DNA of 64,000 bases, taken from Hymenobacter oligotrophus (GTDB lineage Bacteria; Bacteroidota; Bacteroidia; Cytophagales; Hymenobacteraceae). The stretch covers positions 3,410,001 through 3,474,000 of the forward strand of contig NZ_CP032317.1 of assembly GCF_003574965.1 (NCBI RefSeq), given 5' to 3'. The translations under genes and the position numbers were made by a program. This document shows positions 52,215 to 63,017 of the stretch, piece by piece (positions within the stretch are counted from its first letter, which is position 1; each line of letters opens with the position of its first letter). The notes beneath the pieces are model-generated. The model ran no database searches and was not told where the DNA came from. It saw only the letters and a list, made by a program, of their open reading frames with translations.

Positions 52215-54554
52215 CTAAATATCTTGGTCCTCGAGGTCCTGAATGTCCACTTGGTTCAGTTTCTGCTCGTACGGAATGGTGTCGCGCTGGGCGCCGTAGT
52301 AACGCGAGCAGTCGATTTCAATATCCAACGGCTTCTGCGGTTTCGGAAACTCGCCGGTGCTGATGCCGATGTCTTTGTTGTGCTTGTACACCTGCCGCAT
52401 AAACAGGCCATAGATGGGCAGAGCCAGGCGCGAGCCTTGGCCGTATGCACCCGTGCGGAAGTGAATGCTGCGGTCTTCGCCGCCTACCCACGTGCCGCAC
52501 ACCAAGTCGGGCGTCATGCCCATAAACCACGCATCGGAGTAGTTAGAGGTGGTGCCGGTTTTGCCGGCCATCTGGTGCGGAAATTTGAAGCCGTTGCGCA
52601 GAATGATGGAGGTACCACCTTGCTCTTCCACGGCGCCGCGCATCATGTACGTCATCAGATAAGCGGTTTCCTCGTTCAGGGCCTCCTTAGTTTGGGCCAC
52701 AAACTCGCGCAGCACGTTGCCGTTTTTGTCCTCGATGCGCGTTACCATCATCGGGGCCGTCCAAACGCCCCGGTTTACGAACGTGCTGTACGCCCCCGAC
52801 AACTCGTAAATGCTCACGTCGGACGAGCCAAAGCCCACGGCTGGCACCGCCTCAATGGGCGAGGTAATACCTAGGCGCTTAGCGTAGGCCACAATGGTTT
52901 CGGGGCCCAGCTTTTGTACCAGCCAAGCCGTAATCGAGTTCATCGAGCGAGCCAACGCCTGCCGCAGCGTGAAAGTGCGACCCGAGAAACCGCCCTCGAA
53001 GTTTTTGGGCGTGTAGGGCGCGCGGCCCGCCACGGCCGGGAAGGTGGTAGCCACGTCGGGGCGCTGGTAGCAAGGCGAGTAGCCCTGGTCGATGGCGGCT
53101 ACGTACACAAAGGGCTTAAACGTGGAGCCCGGCTGGCGCTTGCCCTGCTTTACGTGGTCGTACTTAATGTACTTGAAGTTGATGCCGCCTACCCAAGCCT
53201 TGATATGGCCGTTGAGCGGATTCATGGCCATAAAGCCGGCGTGCAGCAGGCGCTTGTAGTAAGCCAGCGAATCCATCGGCGACATGGTCACTTCTTTCTC
53301 GCCGCCGTTCCACGTGAACACCTTCATGCGGTACCGCTTGTTCAGGTAGTACTTGATGGAATCTTTGTTGCCATCGAAGCGGGTGTGAAGCGAGCGGTAG
53401 CGCTCGGTGCGCTGGATGGAGGTGCTCAGGAAGTTGGGAATGAGCTTGCCGTTCTCGTCGCGCCACGGCTGCTGGCCTTTCCAGTGCGCATCAAACCAGC
53501 GCTGCTGCAGCTTCATGTGGTCGGCCACAGCGGTTTCGGCGTAGCGCTGCATGCGCGAGTCGATGGTGGTGTAAATCTTGAGGCCGTCGGCGTACAGGTC
53601 GTAGCCGGTTTCCTTGGCCCAGCTGCGCAGCATTTTGCTTACCTCCACCCGGAAGTACGGCGCAATGCCTTCGTTTTGATTTTCAACCTTGTAGTCGAGC
53701 TTAATGGGCTTGGCTACCGCGGCGGCATAGGTACCTTCGTCGAGGTAATCGTATTTGCGCATTTGGGTCAGCACCCAGTCGCGGCGCTTTTTGCTGCGCT
53801 CGGGGTTGCGCACCGGATTGAACACGGTGGGGCCGTTTACCAAACCCACCAGCAGCGCCGATTCTTCCAACGTCAGCTCTTTTGGCTTTTTGTTGAAAAA
53901 CGTTTTGGCCGCCGTGAAAATGCCGTAAGCATTAGAGCCGTATTCAGCCTGATTGAGGTACATGCGCAGGATTTCGCGCTTGGTATAGTTGCGCTCGAGT
54001 CGCACCGCCAAAATCCATTCTTTGGTTTTGGTAATGAGCATGCGCAAGCCCGGCACGTCGTTCAGCTTGCCGTCGTTCAGGTCTTCGCGGGTGCGGAACA
54101 GCATTTTGGCTAGCTGCTGGCTAAGTGTAGAGCCGCCGCCGCTTTTGCCACCCAGCACCAAGCCCGAGGCCACCCGCATCATAGCTTTGGCATCGATGCC
54201 GGAGTGTTGCTCGAAGCGCGCATCCTCGGTGGCCACCAACGCATCAACGGTATGTTGGCTGAGGTCGTCGTACTCCACGGGCGTGCGGTTCTCGCGGAAG
54301 TATTTGCCCATCAGCGCACCATCGGCCGAATAAATTTCCGACGCCAGTTCGCTTTTGGGATTTTCGAGCGTGCGTAGGTTGGGCATGCTCCCGAACAAGT
54401 TCAGGAAGTTGATGCTCACAGCCAGCACAAACAAAATGGCGGCCAGCACGCCCGCGCCAAACAACAGCCAGAGCGTACGGGTAACGGCCCCAAACCGCTC
54501 AGGACGGTTTGGCTTGGGGCGATAAGCAGGTTTAGGCCGTGAAACGGTAGGCAT
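52215..54554 (-). CDS. Class A penicillin-binding protein (PBP1A-like)
   Basis: A 779-residue bifunctional peptidoglycan synthase. N-terminal membrane helix (about 28-49), GT51 glycosyltransferase with the catalytic Glu110 (ATEDARFEQHSG), GGSTLSQQLAKMLF and a second Glu in LERNYTKREILRMYLNQAEY; transpeptidase with the nucleophile Ser477 (PGSTFKP), the SMN motif (LARSMNSITAW) and KTGTT. It polymerises glycan strands and cross-links peptides in the periplasm. Its start is three to six bases from an inverted-repeat arm; the sprE-like gene lies upstream on the same strand. Confidence 0.96.
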   Translation of the reverse strand: MPTVSRPKPAYRPKPNRPERFGAVTRTLWLLFGAGVLAAILFVLAVSINFLNLFGSMPNLRTLENPKSELASEIYSADGALMGKYFRENRTPVEYDDLSQHTVDALVATEDARFEQHSGIDAKAMMRVASGLVLGGKSGGGSTLSQQLAKMLFRTREDLNDGKLNDVPGLRMLITKTKEWILAVRLERNYTKREILRMYLNQAEYGSNAYGIFTAAKTFFNKKPKELTLEESALLVGLVNGPTVFNPVRNPERSKKRRDWVLTQMRKYDYLDEGTYAAAVAKPIKLDYKVENQNEGIAPYFRVEVSKMLRSWAKETGYDLYADGLKIYTTIDSRMQRYAETAVADHMKLQQRWFDAHWKGQQPWRDENGKLIPNFLSTSIQRTERYRSLHTRFDGNKDSIKYYLNKRYRMKVFTWNGGEKEVTMSPMDSLAYYKRLLHAGFMAMNPLNGHIKAWVGGINFKYIKYDHVKQGKRQPGSTFKPFVYVAAIDQGYSPCYQRPDVATTFPAVAGRAPYTPKNFEGGFSGRTFTLRQALARSMNSITAWLVQKLGPETIVAYAKRLGITSPIEAVPAVGFGSSDVSIYELSGAYSTFVNRGVWTAPMMVTRIEDKNGNVLREFVAQTKEALNEETAYLMTYMMRGAVEEQGGTSIILRNGFKFPHQMAGKTGTTSNYSDAWFMGMTPDLVCGTWVGGEDRSIHFRTGAYGQGSRLALPIYGLFMRQVYKHNKDIGISTGEFPKPQKPLDIEIDCSRYYGAQRDTIPYEQKLNQVDIQDLEDQDI

Positions 54555-54559
54555 TTATG

Positions 54560-54679
54560 AGAATTAGTAATTGAGAATTAACAATGAATAGTTGACAGCT
54601 GGTGCCAGCATGTGTATACACCGGAGCCGATGCATACTGCAGCCAATTATTAATTGCTCATTGTTAATTCTTAATTGAA
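54560..54679. repeat. Palindromic repeat (AATTAACAATGA family) spanning the sprE end
   Basis: GAATTAGTAATTGAGAATTA and onwards at 54560-54593 matches in inverted form the arm ending at 54679 (ATTGTTAATTCTTAATTGAA). It starts 5 bases from the PBP start codon and its far arm covers the stop codon and last five codons of the sprE-like gene. AT-rich compared with everything around. Confidence 0.7.
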
Positions 54680-57666
54680 TAAACGGGCTGGGCGAAGCGC
54701 AAATACTCCTCCAGGTTGCCGCGCGAGAGGAGCACCGGCAGGTTATCAATACCGATCAGGAAGGATTGGTAACCCGCGTTGCGAAACTTCATCAGCGGGC
54801 CTTGCGGCCCGCGCAGCTTAAGCGCGTAGTTAAGCGCAACCTTGGCGTTGGGCAAAGCCTGCACAACCAGCAACTGCTGATCGGGACCTAGGGGCTGCGC
54901 CTGCACCTGCAAATTGCTGGCCTTAAAGAAGCGGTTGTTGTAAGCGGCAAGCTGATTTTGAAGCTCGGCAAAAGCAGCGGCGTCTTTGGGGTAGGCAATT
55001 ACCACCGCGTGCGCTGCATTCACATCGGCGCGGTACGGCGAGGCTTCGGCAGGCGGGGCGGCAGTTGGCTTAGGCTCGGTGGCAGCGGTTGGGGAGGGGC
55101 TGCCGGCCCCTGCAGGCTGCGGCGGCGTAGGCGAGTTGTTAGCAGGCGGGGTTGGTGCGCTTGGGGCAGGCACTTGGGCAGCGGCGACCTTGGGCGCGGC
55201 AGGAGCGGGAGCTGCGCCCTTCGAGGCCGGTGGCGTAACCACCGGGGCTGGTAATTTTTGAGGCTCGGCTTGCGGGGCCGGCTTTAGCGCCACGGCTGGC
55301 GTTTCGTTTTCTTGGTACAGAATGCGCACACGGTTATCAACCTCGCCGGGACGAAAGAACGACACCGATGGCTTTTCGGTGGAGGCCAAGGCGCCGGCCA
55401 ACTGGCCGCTTTCGTAGCGGCCGTAAGTGCTCAGTAGCTCTTGCGCCCTAGGTGCCAGCCCACTCTCGGGGTACTTCTTCACAAAGGCAGCTACCTCGGC
55501 TTTGTGCTTGGCCGGCGGTTGGGTGCGCAGCGTTAGCAGCAGTTGCAGGTACTCGGCGCGGTCGTTCAGGTCGGTTTCGGGGTACTGCTTGCGCGCCCGA
55601 ACCAAGGCTGCGTTGGCTTTCTTGAATTCCTGCTTTTTGTAGAGCGCAAATGCCGAATCGAGCCGCACGGCCATGTGCTCGTTGGCCACCGAAGTGCGGC
55701 GCAAGTACTCGGGGTCGGCCACAAGCCGGGCAAACGAGGAGTTAGCAAACTCCTGCCGTAGCCGTTGGGCGTAGGCTTCGGCTTTAGCATCGCCTAGGTC
55801 CTTGTAAAGCAGGTACAAGCTGTAGTACACCTCCAGGGTGTGCGGGCTGTTCGGAAAACGTTGCAGCAACTGCTCGTAGGTCTGGGCTGCCTTGGCCGGC
55901 TCTTTCAGCTGCTGGTTGTAAATGGCTCCTAGGGCAAACAAGGCCTCCAGCACCTTGGCTTCGGCCTGCTGTTGTTGCTCGGCCGTAGCCGGTATGCTTT
56001 GCTGATACTGCGCCAGCAACGCCGCGCGTTCGTCAGCAGGCGTGGCCTGCTGGGCCGATGCCCCGCTAGCCGGGTTTACCAGGCTGCCATCGGCCCCGCG
56101 TACCGAAACCGGCGCCCCGGCGCCTGGCACCGGCGCACCGGTGGTGGCAAGGCTGCTCAGGCGCCAGTTATCGGTTAGAGGGCGGTTGCCCCAACGCCGC
56201 TCAAAGTCGGCGCGGGCAGTGCCCAGCGCCGTTGGGTTATCGAAGTACCACAGCCGGCCTGTGGAGACACTGGCAAACGCCAGCGGGTCTACGTTGGGGT
56301 TGCCAGCGCGGGTGGGGTCTTGACCTAGGGCCGTTTGGTTGACGCCGCGAGCGGCCAACGCCGCCTGCCGCTCGGCTGCCTGTTTGCGGCGCAGCAGCTC
56401 CGCATCGGCATAAGCAACCAAGCGCGTGCGCAGGGCCGCTGTATCCAGTTTGGCCAAGGCAAGCAAGCTGTCTTGGGTTTCAACGGTAGTTAGGTGCTGG
56501 GCAAAGTCGCGCAAAATATCGCGCCGCTCCACAATTGCCGCAAACTCCGGCGTTTCCCTGGGCAGGCTCTGGGTAGTGCTATCGTAATAGGCGGCTGCGG
56601 GGCGGTACTTCTGCAGGTTTTCGTAGTAGATGCGCCCAGCCAGCAAGTACGCATAGCCGCGTTGCGCCCGGTTGGTGGTATTCAGCCGCACCGATTGGTT
56701 AAGCAGCTTCAGCGCTTCGTCGTATCGTTGCTGGCGGTACTCCAGGCGCGCCATTTCGTAGTACACTTTGTCGCGGTACTCGCGGTTGTTGGGGTCCTTC
56801 AGCAGCTTCGCGAAGTACTTGTTTAGGCGCGTGCGGTCTTGCTGGTTCAGGTCCGATACCTGCCCGAGCATGAGTTTGGCAAAAAAGTCGAGCTCGTAGG
56901 GCGGGTTGCGCCGCAAAATGCTGTTGAGCTGGGCGTAAGCTTCCTTGTCCTGGCCGGTGTTCTGATAGAGTTGCGCTAGCACATAGCGCGTGCGCGAGCG
57001 TTCGTCCTTTTTCTCTATATATGGAATGGCCTTGCTGAGATTCTCAATGGCCAGCCGCTCGTTGCCCTGCCTAATGTGGTATTGCGCGCGGGTCAGGAAA
57101 AGCTCGCGCGCATTGTCGTAGGTGCCTTCTTCTTTATCAAGCAAGTCCGATACGGCGGCGGCATTTTCCCACTCGTTGGTGGCCATGTACGTGCGCATCA
57201 GCCAGATCAGCGCCTCGTGCCGGGCGTTGGCGTCCTTGCTGGTGGTGTTCACGTACTTAAACGTCTTTAGCGCCTCCTCGAACTCGCGTTTGTAAAAACG
57301 GGCCTTGCCAATCAGCACATACGCGTCGTCGGTATAGTCGCTAGTGCCGTGGCGCTGAATAGGCAAGGAGGCCTTTTTCACCACGTCGTCCATGTCGCCC
57401 GCGAGCTGCACGGCCTTTACCGAATCGACCACCGGCAACAGCGGCAGCGTACGGTTGTAATCGTTGGGGCGTTCCTTATTTAGGGCAGCCTCCACGCCCC
57501 GCATTTTCTCGCGCGCCAAAAAGTAGCCGTTGTCGCGGGCAGTAATGTTTTGGTAGGTGCGAGCTATCACGTTGTGGCGTTCGGCCGAGCAGCCCGCCAG
57601 CAAAGCGGCGCCAGCAAAAGCCAACCCAACAACAGGTACCCAAGTAAGGCGCAAAAAATTCGACAC
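54664..57666 (-). CDS. TPR lipoprotein, SprE/PorW-like T9SS component
   Basis: A 1000-residue protein: lipobox LLAGC (Cys26), the family opening RHNVIARTYQNITARDNGYF, then TPR helices through about residue 440 and again at 620-770 (ALKTFKYVNTTSKDANARHE, RYVLAQLYQNTGQDKEAYAQ, EVYYSLYLLYKDLGDAKAEA), a Pro/Ala-rich stretch near 800-890 and a C-terminal domain ending VYSIKN. The opening and length match SprE/PorW proteins, which link the T9SS outer-membrane parts with the GldLM motor. The start is a GTG at 57666. The PBP gene follows on the same strand. Confidence 0.82.
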   Translation of the reverse strand: MSNFLRLTWVPVVGLAFAGAALLAGCSAERHNVIARTYQNITARDNGYFLAREKMRGVEAALNKERPNDYNRTLPLLPVVDSVKAVQLAGDMDDVVKKASLPIQRHGTSDYTDDAYVLIGKARFYKREFEEALKTFKYVNTTSKDANARHEALIWLMRTYMATNEWENAAAVSDLLDKEEGTYDNARELFLTRAQYHIRQGNERLAIENLSKAIPYIEKKDERSRTRYVLAQLYQNTGQDKEAYAQLNSILRRNPPYELDFFAKLMLGQVSDLNQQDRTRLNKYFAKLLKDPNNREYRDKVYYEMARLEYRQQRYDEALKLLNQSVRLNTTNRAQRGYAYLLAGRIYYENLQKYRPAAAYYDSTTQSLPRETPEFAAIVERRDILRDFAQHLTTVETQDSLLALAKLDTAALRTRLVAYADAELLRRKQAAERQAALAARGVNQTALGQDPTRAGNPNVDPLAFASVSTGRLWYFDNPTALGTARADFERRWGNRPLTDNWRLSSLATTGAPVPGAGAPVSVRGADGSLVNPASGASAQQATPADERAALLAQYQQSIPATAEQQQQAEAKVLEALFALGAIYNQQLKEPAKAAQTYEQLLQRFPNSPHTLEVYYSLYLLYKDLGDAKAEAYAQRLRQEFANSSFARLVADPEYLRRTSVANEHMAVRLDSAFALYKKQEFKKANAALVRARKQYPETDLNDRAEYLQLLLTLRTQPPAKHKAEVAAFVKKYPESGLAPRAQELLSTYGRYESGQLAGALASTEKPSVSFFRPGEVDNRVRILYQENETPAVALKPAPQAEPQKLPAPVVTPPASKGAAPAPAAPKVAAAQVPAPSAPTPPANNSPTPPQPAGAGSPSPTAATEPKPTAAPPAEASPYRADVNAAHAVVIAYPKDAAAFAELQNQLAAYNNRFFKASNLQVQAQPLGPDQQLLVVQALPNAKVALNYALKLRGPQGPLMKFRNAGYQSFLIGIDNLPVLLSRGNLEEYLRFAQPVYSIKN

Positions 57667-57864
57667 GAGCAGCAGAAAGCAGGCGGGTGAAAGGCAGTGT
57701 GAGCAAAACGCCGACCGACCGTGATTTTGTTCGGAAGCGATGTAATCCTCCTAGAACGCTACAATGCAAGTAAAAGTACGGGAAAAATGCGCCAGCCCCG
57801 GGTTGGTGTCGCTGCCCTAGGTGCTTAAGCCCTGCCGATAGGCAGGCATTTACGCAGCGCGCCG

Positions 57865-57872
57865 TACCTTTG
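57865..57872 (+). promoter_or_regulatory. TAnnTTTG -7 box of the atp operon
   Basis: TACCTTTG, an exact match to the Bacteroidota -7 consensus, stands 22 bases before the atpZ ATG, implying a very short leader. Just upstream, CCTGCC-GATA-GGCAGG forms a small hairpin (57830-57846). No clear -33 TTTG. Confidence 0.5.
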
Positions 57873-57894
57873 CCATCCGCTTGCCCCAACCTAC

Positions 57895-58134
57895 ATGCCC
57901 ACGCCTAACCCACAACCCCCGTTTAAATCCGATTCGGACGCCGACCGGCGGCGCCAGTTCGGCAAGTTTTCCGGCGTAGGCGTGCAAATGCTAGTAGTGA
58001 TAGGCCTAAGCGCGTGGGGTGGCGTTGCCCTCGACAAGAAAATGGGCTGGGAGCCTTGGGGCACCATTTTGCTCACCTTGCTCGGGGTATTTATTGCTAT
58101 GTACCAAGTCATCCGGGCCGTCTCCGAAAAATAG
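57895..58134 (+). CDS. atpZ: AtpZ/AtpI-type ATP synthase accessory protein
   Basis: A 79-residue two-helix membrane protein (GVQMLVVIGLSAWGGVALD and WGTILLTLLGVFIAMYQVI) with the AtpZ pattern ...GVxLDKKMGWEPWGT. AtpZ helps assembly of the c-ring and may carry divalent cations. First gene of the atp operon. Confidence 0.85.
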   Translation: MPTPNPQPPFKSDSDADRRRQFGKFSGVGVQMLVVIGLSAWGGVALDKKMGWEPWGTILLTLLGVFIAMYQVIRAVSEK

Positions 58135-58192
58135 GCTGTCCACAAAACCAAGCTCCTTTCTGCCCTAGGCAGGTTTGCAATACCTACTCCAC

Positions 58193-58603
58193 GTGAACCG
58201 CTTTTTTCGCAACCTACTGCTGTTTTCGGTGCCGCTGGCCGCTCTGCTGTACTTCCTGCGCCTGCAGTACGGTACTGCTGTTGTGCACCCGCAAGCCGAT
58301 TATTTGCTGCTCTTTTACGTAGGGCTTACGGCTTTCACGTTCTGGCTGACTTACCGAGCTGTAAAGCGCAAACCCGATAGCATGATGACCGCCTGGTTTG
58401 CCACCACCGCCCTGCGTTTGGTACTGGCTATGGTAATAGTTGTGGGCTATTTGGTAAGCGGTGGCGCCAAGGATGGCAACAACACTTGGACTTTTTTGGG
58501 CTTGTTCTTCCTGCTGTATTTTCTCTACACTGGGTTTGAAGTCTGGAACGTCGTGACTAACTTGCGCCCGTTTTCAAAACCGGGCTCCGAAAGTGCGCAA
58601 TAG
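58193..58603 (+). CDS. Small membrane protein between atpZ and atpB
   Basis: A 136-residue four-helix protein (LLLFSVPLAALLYFLRLQYG, LLLFYVGLTAFTFWLTYRAV, FATTALRLVLAMVIVVGYL, LFFLLYFLYTGFEVWNVV). Position and size are those of AtpI, but the sequence is not clearly AtpI. The GTG at 58193 is the likely start; a TTG six codons before is possible. Confidence 0.7.
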   Translation: MNRFFRNLLLFSVPLAALLYFLRLQYGTAVVHPQADYLLLFYVGLTAFTFWLTYRAVKRKPDSMMTAWFATTALRLVLAMVIVVGYLVSGGAKDGNNTWTFLGLFFLLYFLYTGFEVWNVVTNLRPFSKPGSESAQ

Positions 58604-58632
58604 TGCGCTAAGTAGGCCTTAAATCTCACTGA

Positions 58633-59709
58633 ATGAAGCGGTTTCTGCTCCTTTTCTTCTGGATTCTGACGTTGCCGGTTTTTGCGCAGGAGCATCACGG
58701 CGATGTGCCATCCACCTCGGCCACGCAGGTGGAAGCCACCGAAGAAGGCGAGTTCAAGCCGGGTGAGATGATTCTGCATCACATTGCTGATGCGCACGAA
58801 TGGCACTTCGCCACGATTGGTCACACCCATATTACGTTGCCGCTGCCGGTAATTGCATACCAGCCCGGTAAAGGCCTGTCGGCTTTCTCCTCGAGCAAGC
58901 TGGCTCACGGTGAAACCTACAACGGCCTCAAGCTTGAGCATGAGCACCTTGTAGCCCAAGATGGCAGCAAAGTGTACGACTTTTCGATTACCAAGAACGT
59001 AGCCTCGCTGCTCTTGAGTGCACTGCTGCTGATTGTTGTTTTCTTCTCGGTAGCCAGCGGCTATAAGAAGAACCACGGCCGTGCACCGCGTGGTATTCAG
59101 TCGTTCTTCGAGCCCATCATTGCCTTCATTCGCGACGACATCGCCAAGACCAACATCGGCCCGAAGTACGAGCGTTACCTGCCGTACCTGCTCACGTTGT
59201 TCTTTTTTATCTGGTTCAACAACCTGATGGGCTTGATGCCCGGTGCTGCCAACCTTACCGGCAACATCAGCATTACCTTCCTCCTTGCCCTGCTGACGCT
59301 GCTCATCACCGTGTTCAGCGGCAACAAAAATTACTGGGGCCACATTTTTGCCACGCCCGGTGTACCCACCTGGTTGCTGCCCATCATGATTCCGGTTGAA
59401 CTGATCGGAATCATCACCAAGCCGTTCTCGCTGATGGTGCGTTTGTTTGCCAACATCACGGCAGGCCACATCATCGTGCTGAGCTTCATTTCGCTCATCT
59501 TCATCTTTAAGAGCGTGGCAGTTTCGCCCCTAGGTGTTGGCTTCGCCCTGTTCATCAACGTGCTGGAAATGCTGGTAGCCATTCTGCAGGCCTACCTTTT
59601 CACCCTGCTCTCTGCCATGTACATCGGTGGGGCAGTAGAGGAGCACCACCACGATGCTGACATCCAAATCGGCGGCGAAGACATGAGCAAGCCGGCTACG
59701 CATCACTAA
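58633..59709 (+). CDS. atpB: ATP synthase Fo subunit a
   Basis: A 358-residue subunit a. It has a cleaved signal peptide (LTLPVFAQ) and a periplasmic His-rich domain of about 110 residues (LHHIADAHEWHFATIGHTHI) before the usual helices, typical of Bacteroidota. The essential Arg270 is in FSLMVRLFANITAGH. It guides protons at the c-ring. Followed by atpE after 62 bases. Confidence 0.95.
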   Translation: MKRFLLLFFWILTLPVFAQEHHGDVPSTSATQVEATEEGEFKPGEMILHHIADAHEWHFATIGHTHITLPLPVIAYQPGKGLSAFSSSKLAHGETYNGLKLEHEHLVAQDGSKVYDFSITKNVASLLLSALLLIVVFFSVASGYKKNHGRAPRGIQSFFEPIIAFIRDDIAKTNIGPKYERYLPYLLTLFFFIWFNNLMGLMPGAANLTGNISITFLLALLTLLITVFSGNKNYWGHIFATPGVPTWLLPIMIPVELIGIITKPFSLMVRLFANITAGHIIVLSFISLIFIFKSVAVSPLGVGFALFINVLEMLVAILQAYLFTLLSAMYIGGAVEEHHHDADIQIGGEDMSKPATHH

Positions 59710-59771
59710 GCTCGACATTCCCCTTTTTTGTTTTTCCTGACTTTTTTCTCACTCTCCTAACTCTTTCTGTT

Positions 59772-60032
59772 ATGCTGCTCACTCTGTTGCTGCAGGTCGT
59801 TAATGCTGTTGGTCTGGCCGTTATGGGTGCCGGCCTGGGTGCTGGTCTGGCTATCCTCGGTGCTGGTCTCGGCATTGGTCGCATCGGCGGCAGCGCCATG
59901 GAAGCCATCGGCCGTCAGCCGGAAGCTTCGGGCCGTATCCAAACGGCGATGATCATCGCGGCTGCTCTTATCGAAGGCGCCACCCTGTTCGCCGTCGTAG
60001 TCTGCCTGCTGGTAGCTCTGCGTCTGCAATAA
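59772..60032 (+). CDS. atpE: ATP synthase Fo subunit c
   Basis: An 86-residue hairpin of two helices with Gly-rich packing (GAGLGAGLAILGAGLGIGRI), the polar loop RQPEA, and the ion-binding Glu68 in AALIEGATLF. No Gln/Ser ligands of the Na+-binding type are evident, so protons are likely. It forms the rotating c-ring. Confidence 0.97.
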   Translation: MLLTLLLQVVNAVGLAVMGAGLGAGLAILGAGLGIGRIGGSAMEAIGRQPEASGRIQTAMIIAAALIEGATLFAVVVCLLVALRLQ

Positions 60033-60186
60033 CAGTCACCCATAAGCGGCCGCCTGTAGCCTTGCTTTGGCAGGGCAGCAGGCGGCCGTATTGGTGTAAC
60101 TGTACCCACGGAGCGGCTTTGGTTTTTGGCGGGCTTGTCCTGCCTTCTACGGTCGCCCATTTCCCACACGCATTGCCCTAAACGCC

Positions 60187-60681
60187 ATGAATCTGATTAC
60201 CCCCGATTTTGGCCTGCTGTTCTGGCAGTTTGTCGTTTTCCTGCTGCTAGTATTCTTGCTGGCTAAGTTTGCGTGGAAGCCCATTCTGGCTGGTCTGCGC
60301 GAGCGGGAAGAATCCATCGAAAACGCTCTGCGTCAAGCCGATCAGGCTAAGCTGGAAATGCAGCAGCTGAAAGCTGGCAACGAAAAGTTGCTGGCCGAGG
60401 CTCGTCAGGAGCGCGACCGTATTCTGAAAGAAGCTACTACAATCAGCGAACAGCTGATTGAGCAAGCCAAGCAGAAAGCAACCGACGAAGGTGCCCGCAT
60501 GATCATGCAGGCTCGCGAAGCCATCCAGAACGAAAAGCAAGCTGCTTTGGCCGAAGTGAAAAACACGGCTGCTCAGCTTTCCATCGACATCGCCGAGCGC
60601 ATCCTGCGTCGCGAACTGACGGATGCCACTGCCCAAAAGCAGCTGGTAACCGATTACCTGCAAGAGGTAAAACTCAATTAG
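60187..60681 (+). CDS. atpF: ATP synthase Fo subunit b
   Basis: A 164-residue peripheral stalk protein with one N-terminal helix (LLFWQFVVFLLLVFLLAKFA) and a long charged helix (ALRQADQAKLEMQQLKAGNE, ILKEATTISEQLIEQAKQKA). It starts 154 bases after atpE, the widest gap of the operon, which has a hairpin-like CGGCCGCCTG/CAGGCGGCCG at about 60047-60088. Confidence 0.96.
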   Translation: MNLITPDFGLLFWQFVVFLLLVFLLAKFAWKPILAGLREREESIENALRQADQAKLEMQQLKAGNEKLLAEARQERDRILKEATTISEQLIEQAKQKATDEGARMIMQAREAIQNEKQAALAEVKNTAAQLSIDIAERILRRELTDATAQKQLVTDYLQEVKLN

Positions 60682-60762
60682 TAGTGAGTATGGAGTATTG
60701 AGTAGCCAGATCGTTTCTTTCAAAACGCCCTACTCAGTACTCAATACCAAATACTCAATACC
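60682..60762. repeat. Palindromic tandem-word repeat (GAGTATTGAGTA family)
   Basis: It starts at the base after the atpF stop codon with GTGAGTATGGAGTATTGAGT, and the inverted arm CTACTCAGTACTCAATACC and onwards runs at 60730-60762, 8 bases before the atpH ATG. Both arms are runs of the word GAGTATT or its complement. Confidence 0.8.
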
Positions 60763-60770
60763 ATCCCACA

Positions 60771-61328
60771 ATGTCTGAACTACGAGTCGCCGCCCGCTAC
60801 GCCAAGTCTTTGCTGGACTTGGCGCAAGAGCAGGGTACGCTGGATACGGTAAAGCAGGACATCGAGCTGTTCTCCAATACCATGGAGGGTAGCCGCGACC
60901 TGCGCCTGCTGCTGCGCAACCCTATTGTGCAGCACGACAAGAAGCTGGCCATCCTGCGGCGGCTGTTTGACGGCAAGGTGTCGGACCTCACCATGCGGTT
61001 CTTCACCATCATCACGCAGAAAAACCGCGAAAACGCGTTGGAATTCATTGGTCCGGAGTTTCTGAATCAGTACAACGCGCTACGCGGTATCCAAACGGCA
61101 ACGGTTACGACGGCTACGCCGCTCACGCCCGAACTCCGCGCGCATGTGGAGCGTTTGGTGGTCGGTCAGACGGGTGGCCAGGTAATGCTGCAGGAACAAG
61201 TAGATCCGTCCTTAATTGGTGGATTTGTTTTGCGCATCGGCGACCGGCAGATCGACGACTCGGTACGCACGCGTCTCAACCGCCTGCGCACCACTTTCAA
61301 AGAGAACCCCTACCAAGCCCAACTATAA
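60771..61328 (+). CDS. atpH: ATP synthase F1 subunit delta
   Basis: A 185-residue OSCP-type subunit: ELRVAARYAKSLLDLAQEQG at the N-terminus, RDLRLLLRNPIVQHDKKLAI, and the C-terminal LIGGFVLRIGDRQIDDSVRT. It connects the b stalk with the F1 alpha subunits. 9 bases before atpA. Confidence 0.96.
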   Translation: MSELRVAARYAKSLLDLAQEQGTLDTVKQDIELFSNTMEGSRDLRLLLRNPIVQHDKKLAILRRLFDGKVSDLTMRFFTIITQKNRENALEFIGPEFLNQYNALRGIQTATVTTATPLTPELRAHVERLVVGQTGGQVMLQEQVDPSLIGGFVLRIGDRQIDDSVRTRLNRLRTTFKENPYQAQL

Positions 61329-61337
61329 GTCAGCATC

Positions 61338-62915
<1,578 letters not shown>

Positions 62916-62921
62916 TAATTA

Positions 62922-63009
62922 GTTGTCAGTTGTCAGTTGTTGGTTGTCAGTGTGGGGTAGTTCGACTACCCTGCACACACTGACAACTGATAACGGGCAA
63001 CTGACAACT
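62922..63009. repeat. Palindromic tandem-word repeat (CAACTGACAA family)
   Basis: GTTGTCAGTTGTCAGTTGTT and onwards from 62922 pairs with CTGACAACTGATAACGGGCA and onwards ending CAACTGACAAC at 63009; the centre is its own hairpin (GGGTAG-TTCGA-CTACCC at 62955-62971). It fills the atpA-atpG gap, 6 bases after one gene and 8 before the other. Same word family as 4945-5028, 58 kb away. Confidence 0.85.
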
Positions 63010-63017
63010 CTTTTCAT

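Noticed and set aside
52914-54113. Plus-strand 399-codon frame opposite the PBP gene
   Set aside because: Antisense shadow of the PBP gene, which has all catalytic motifs.
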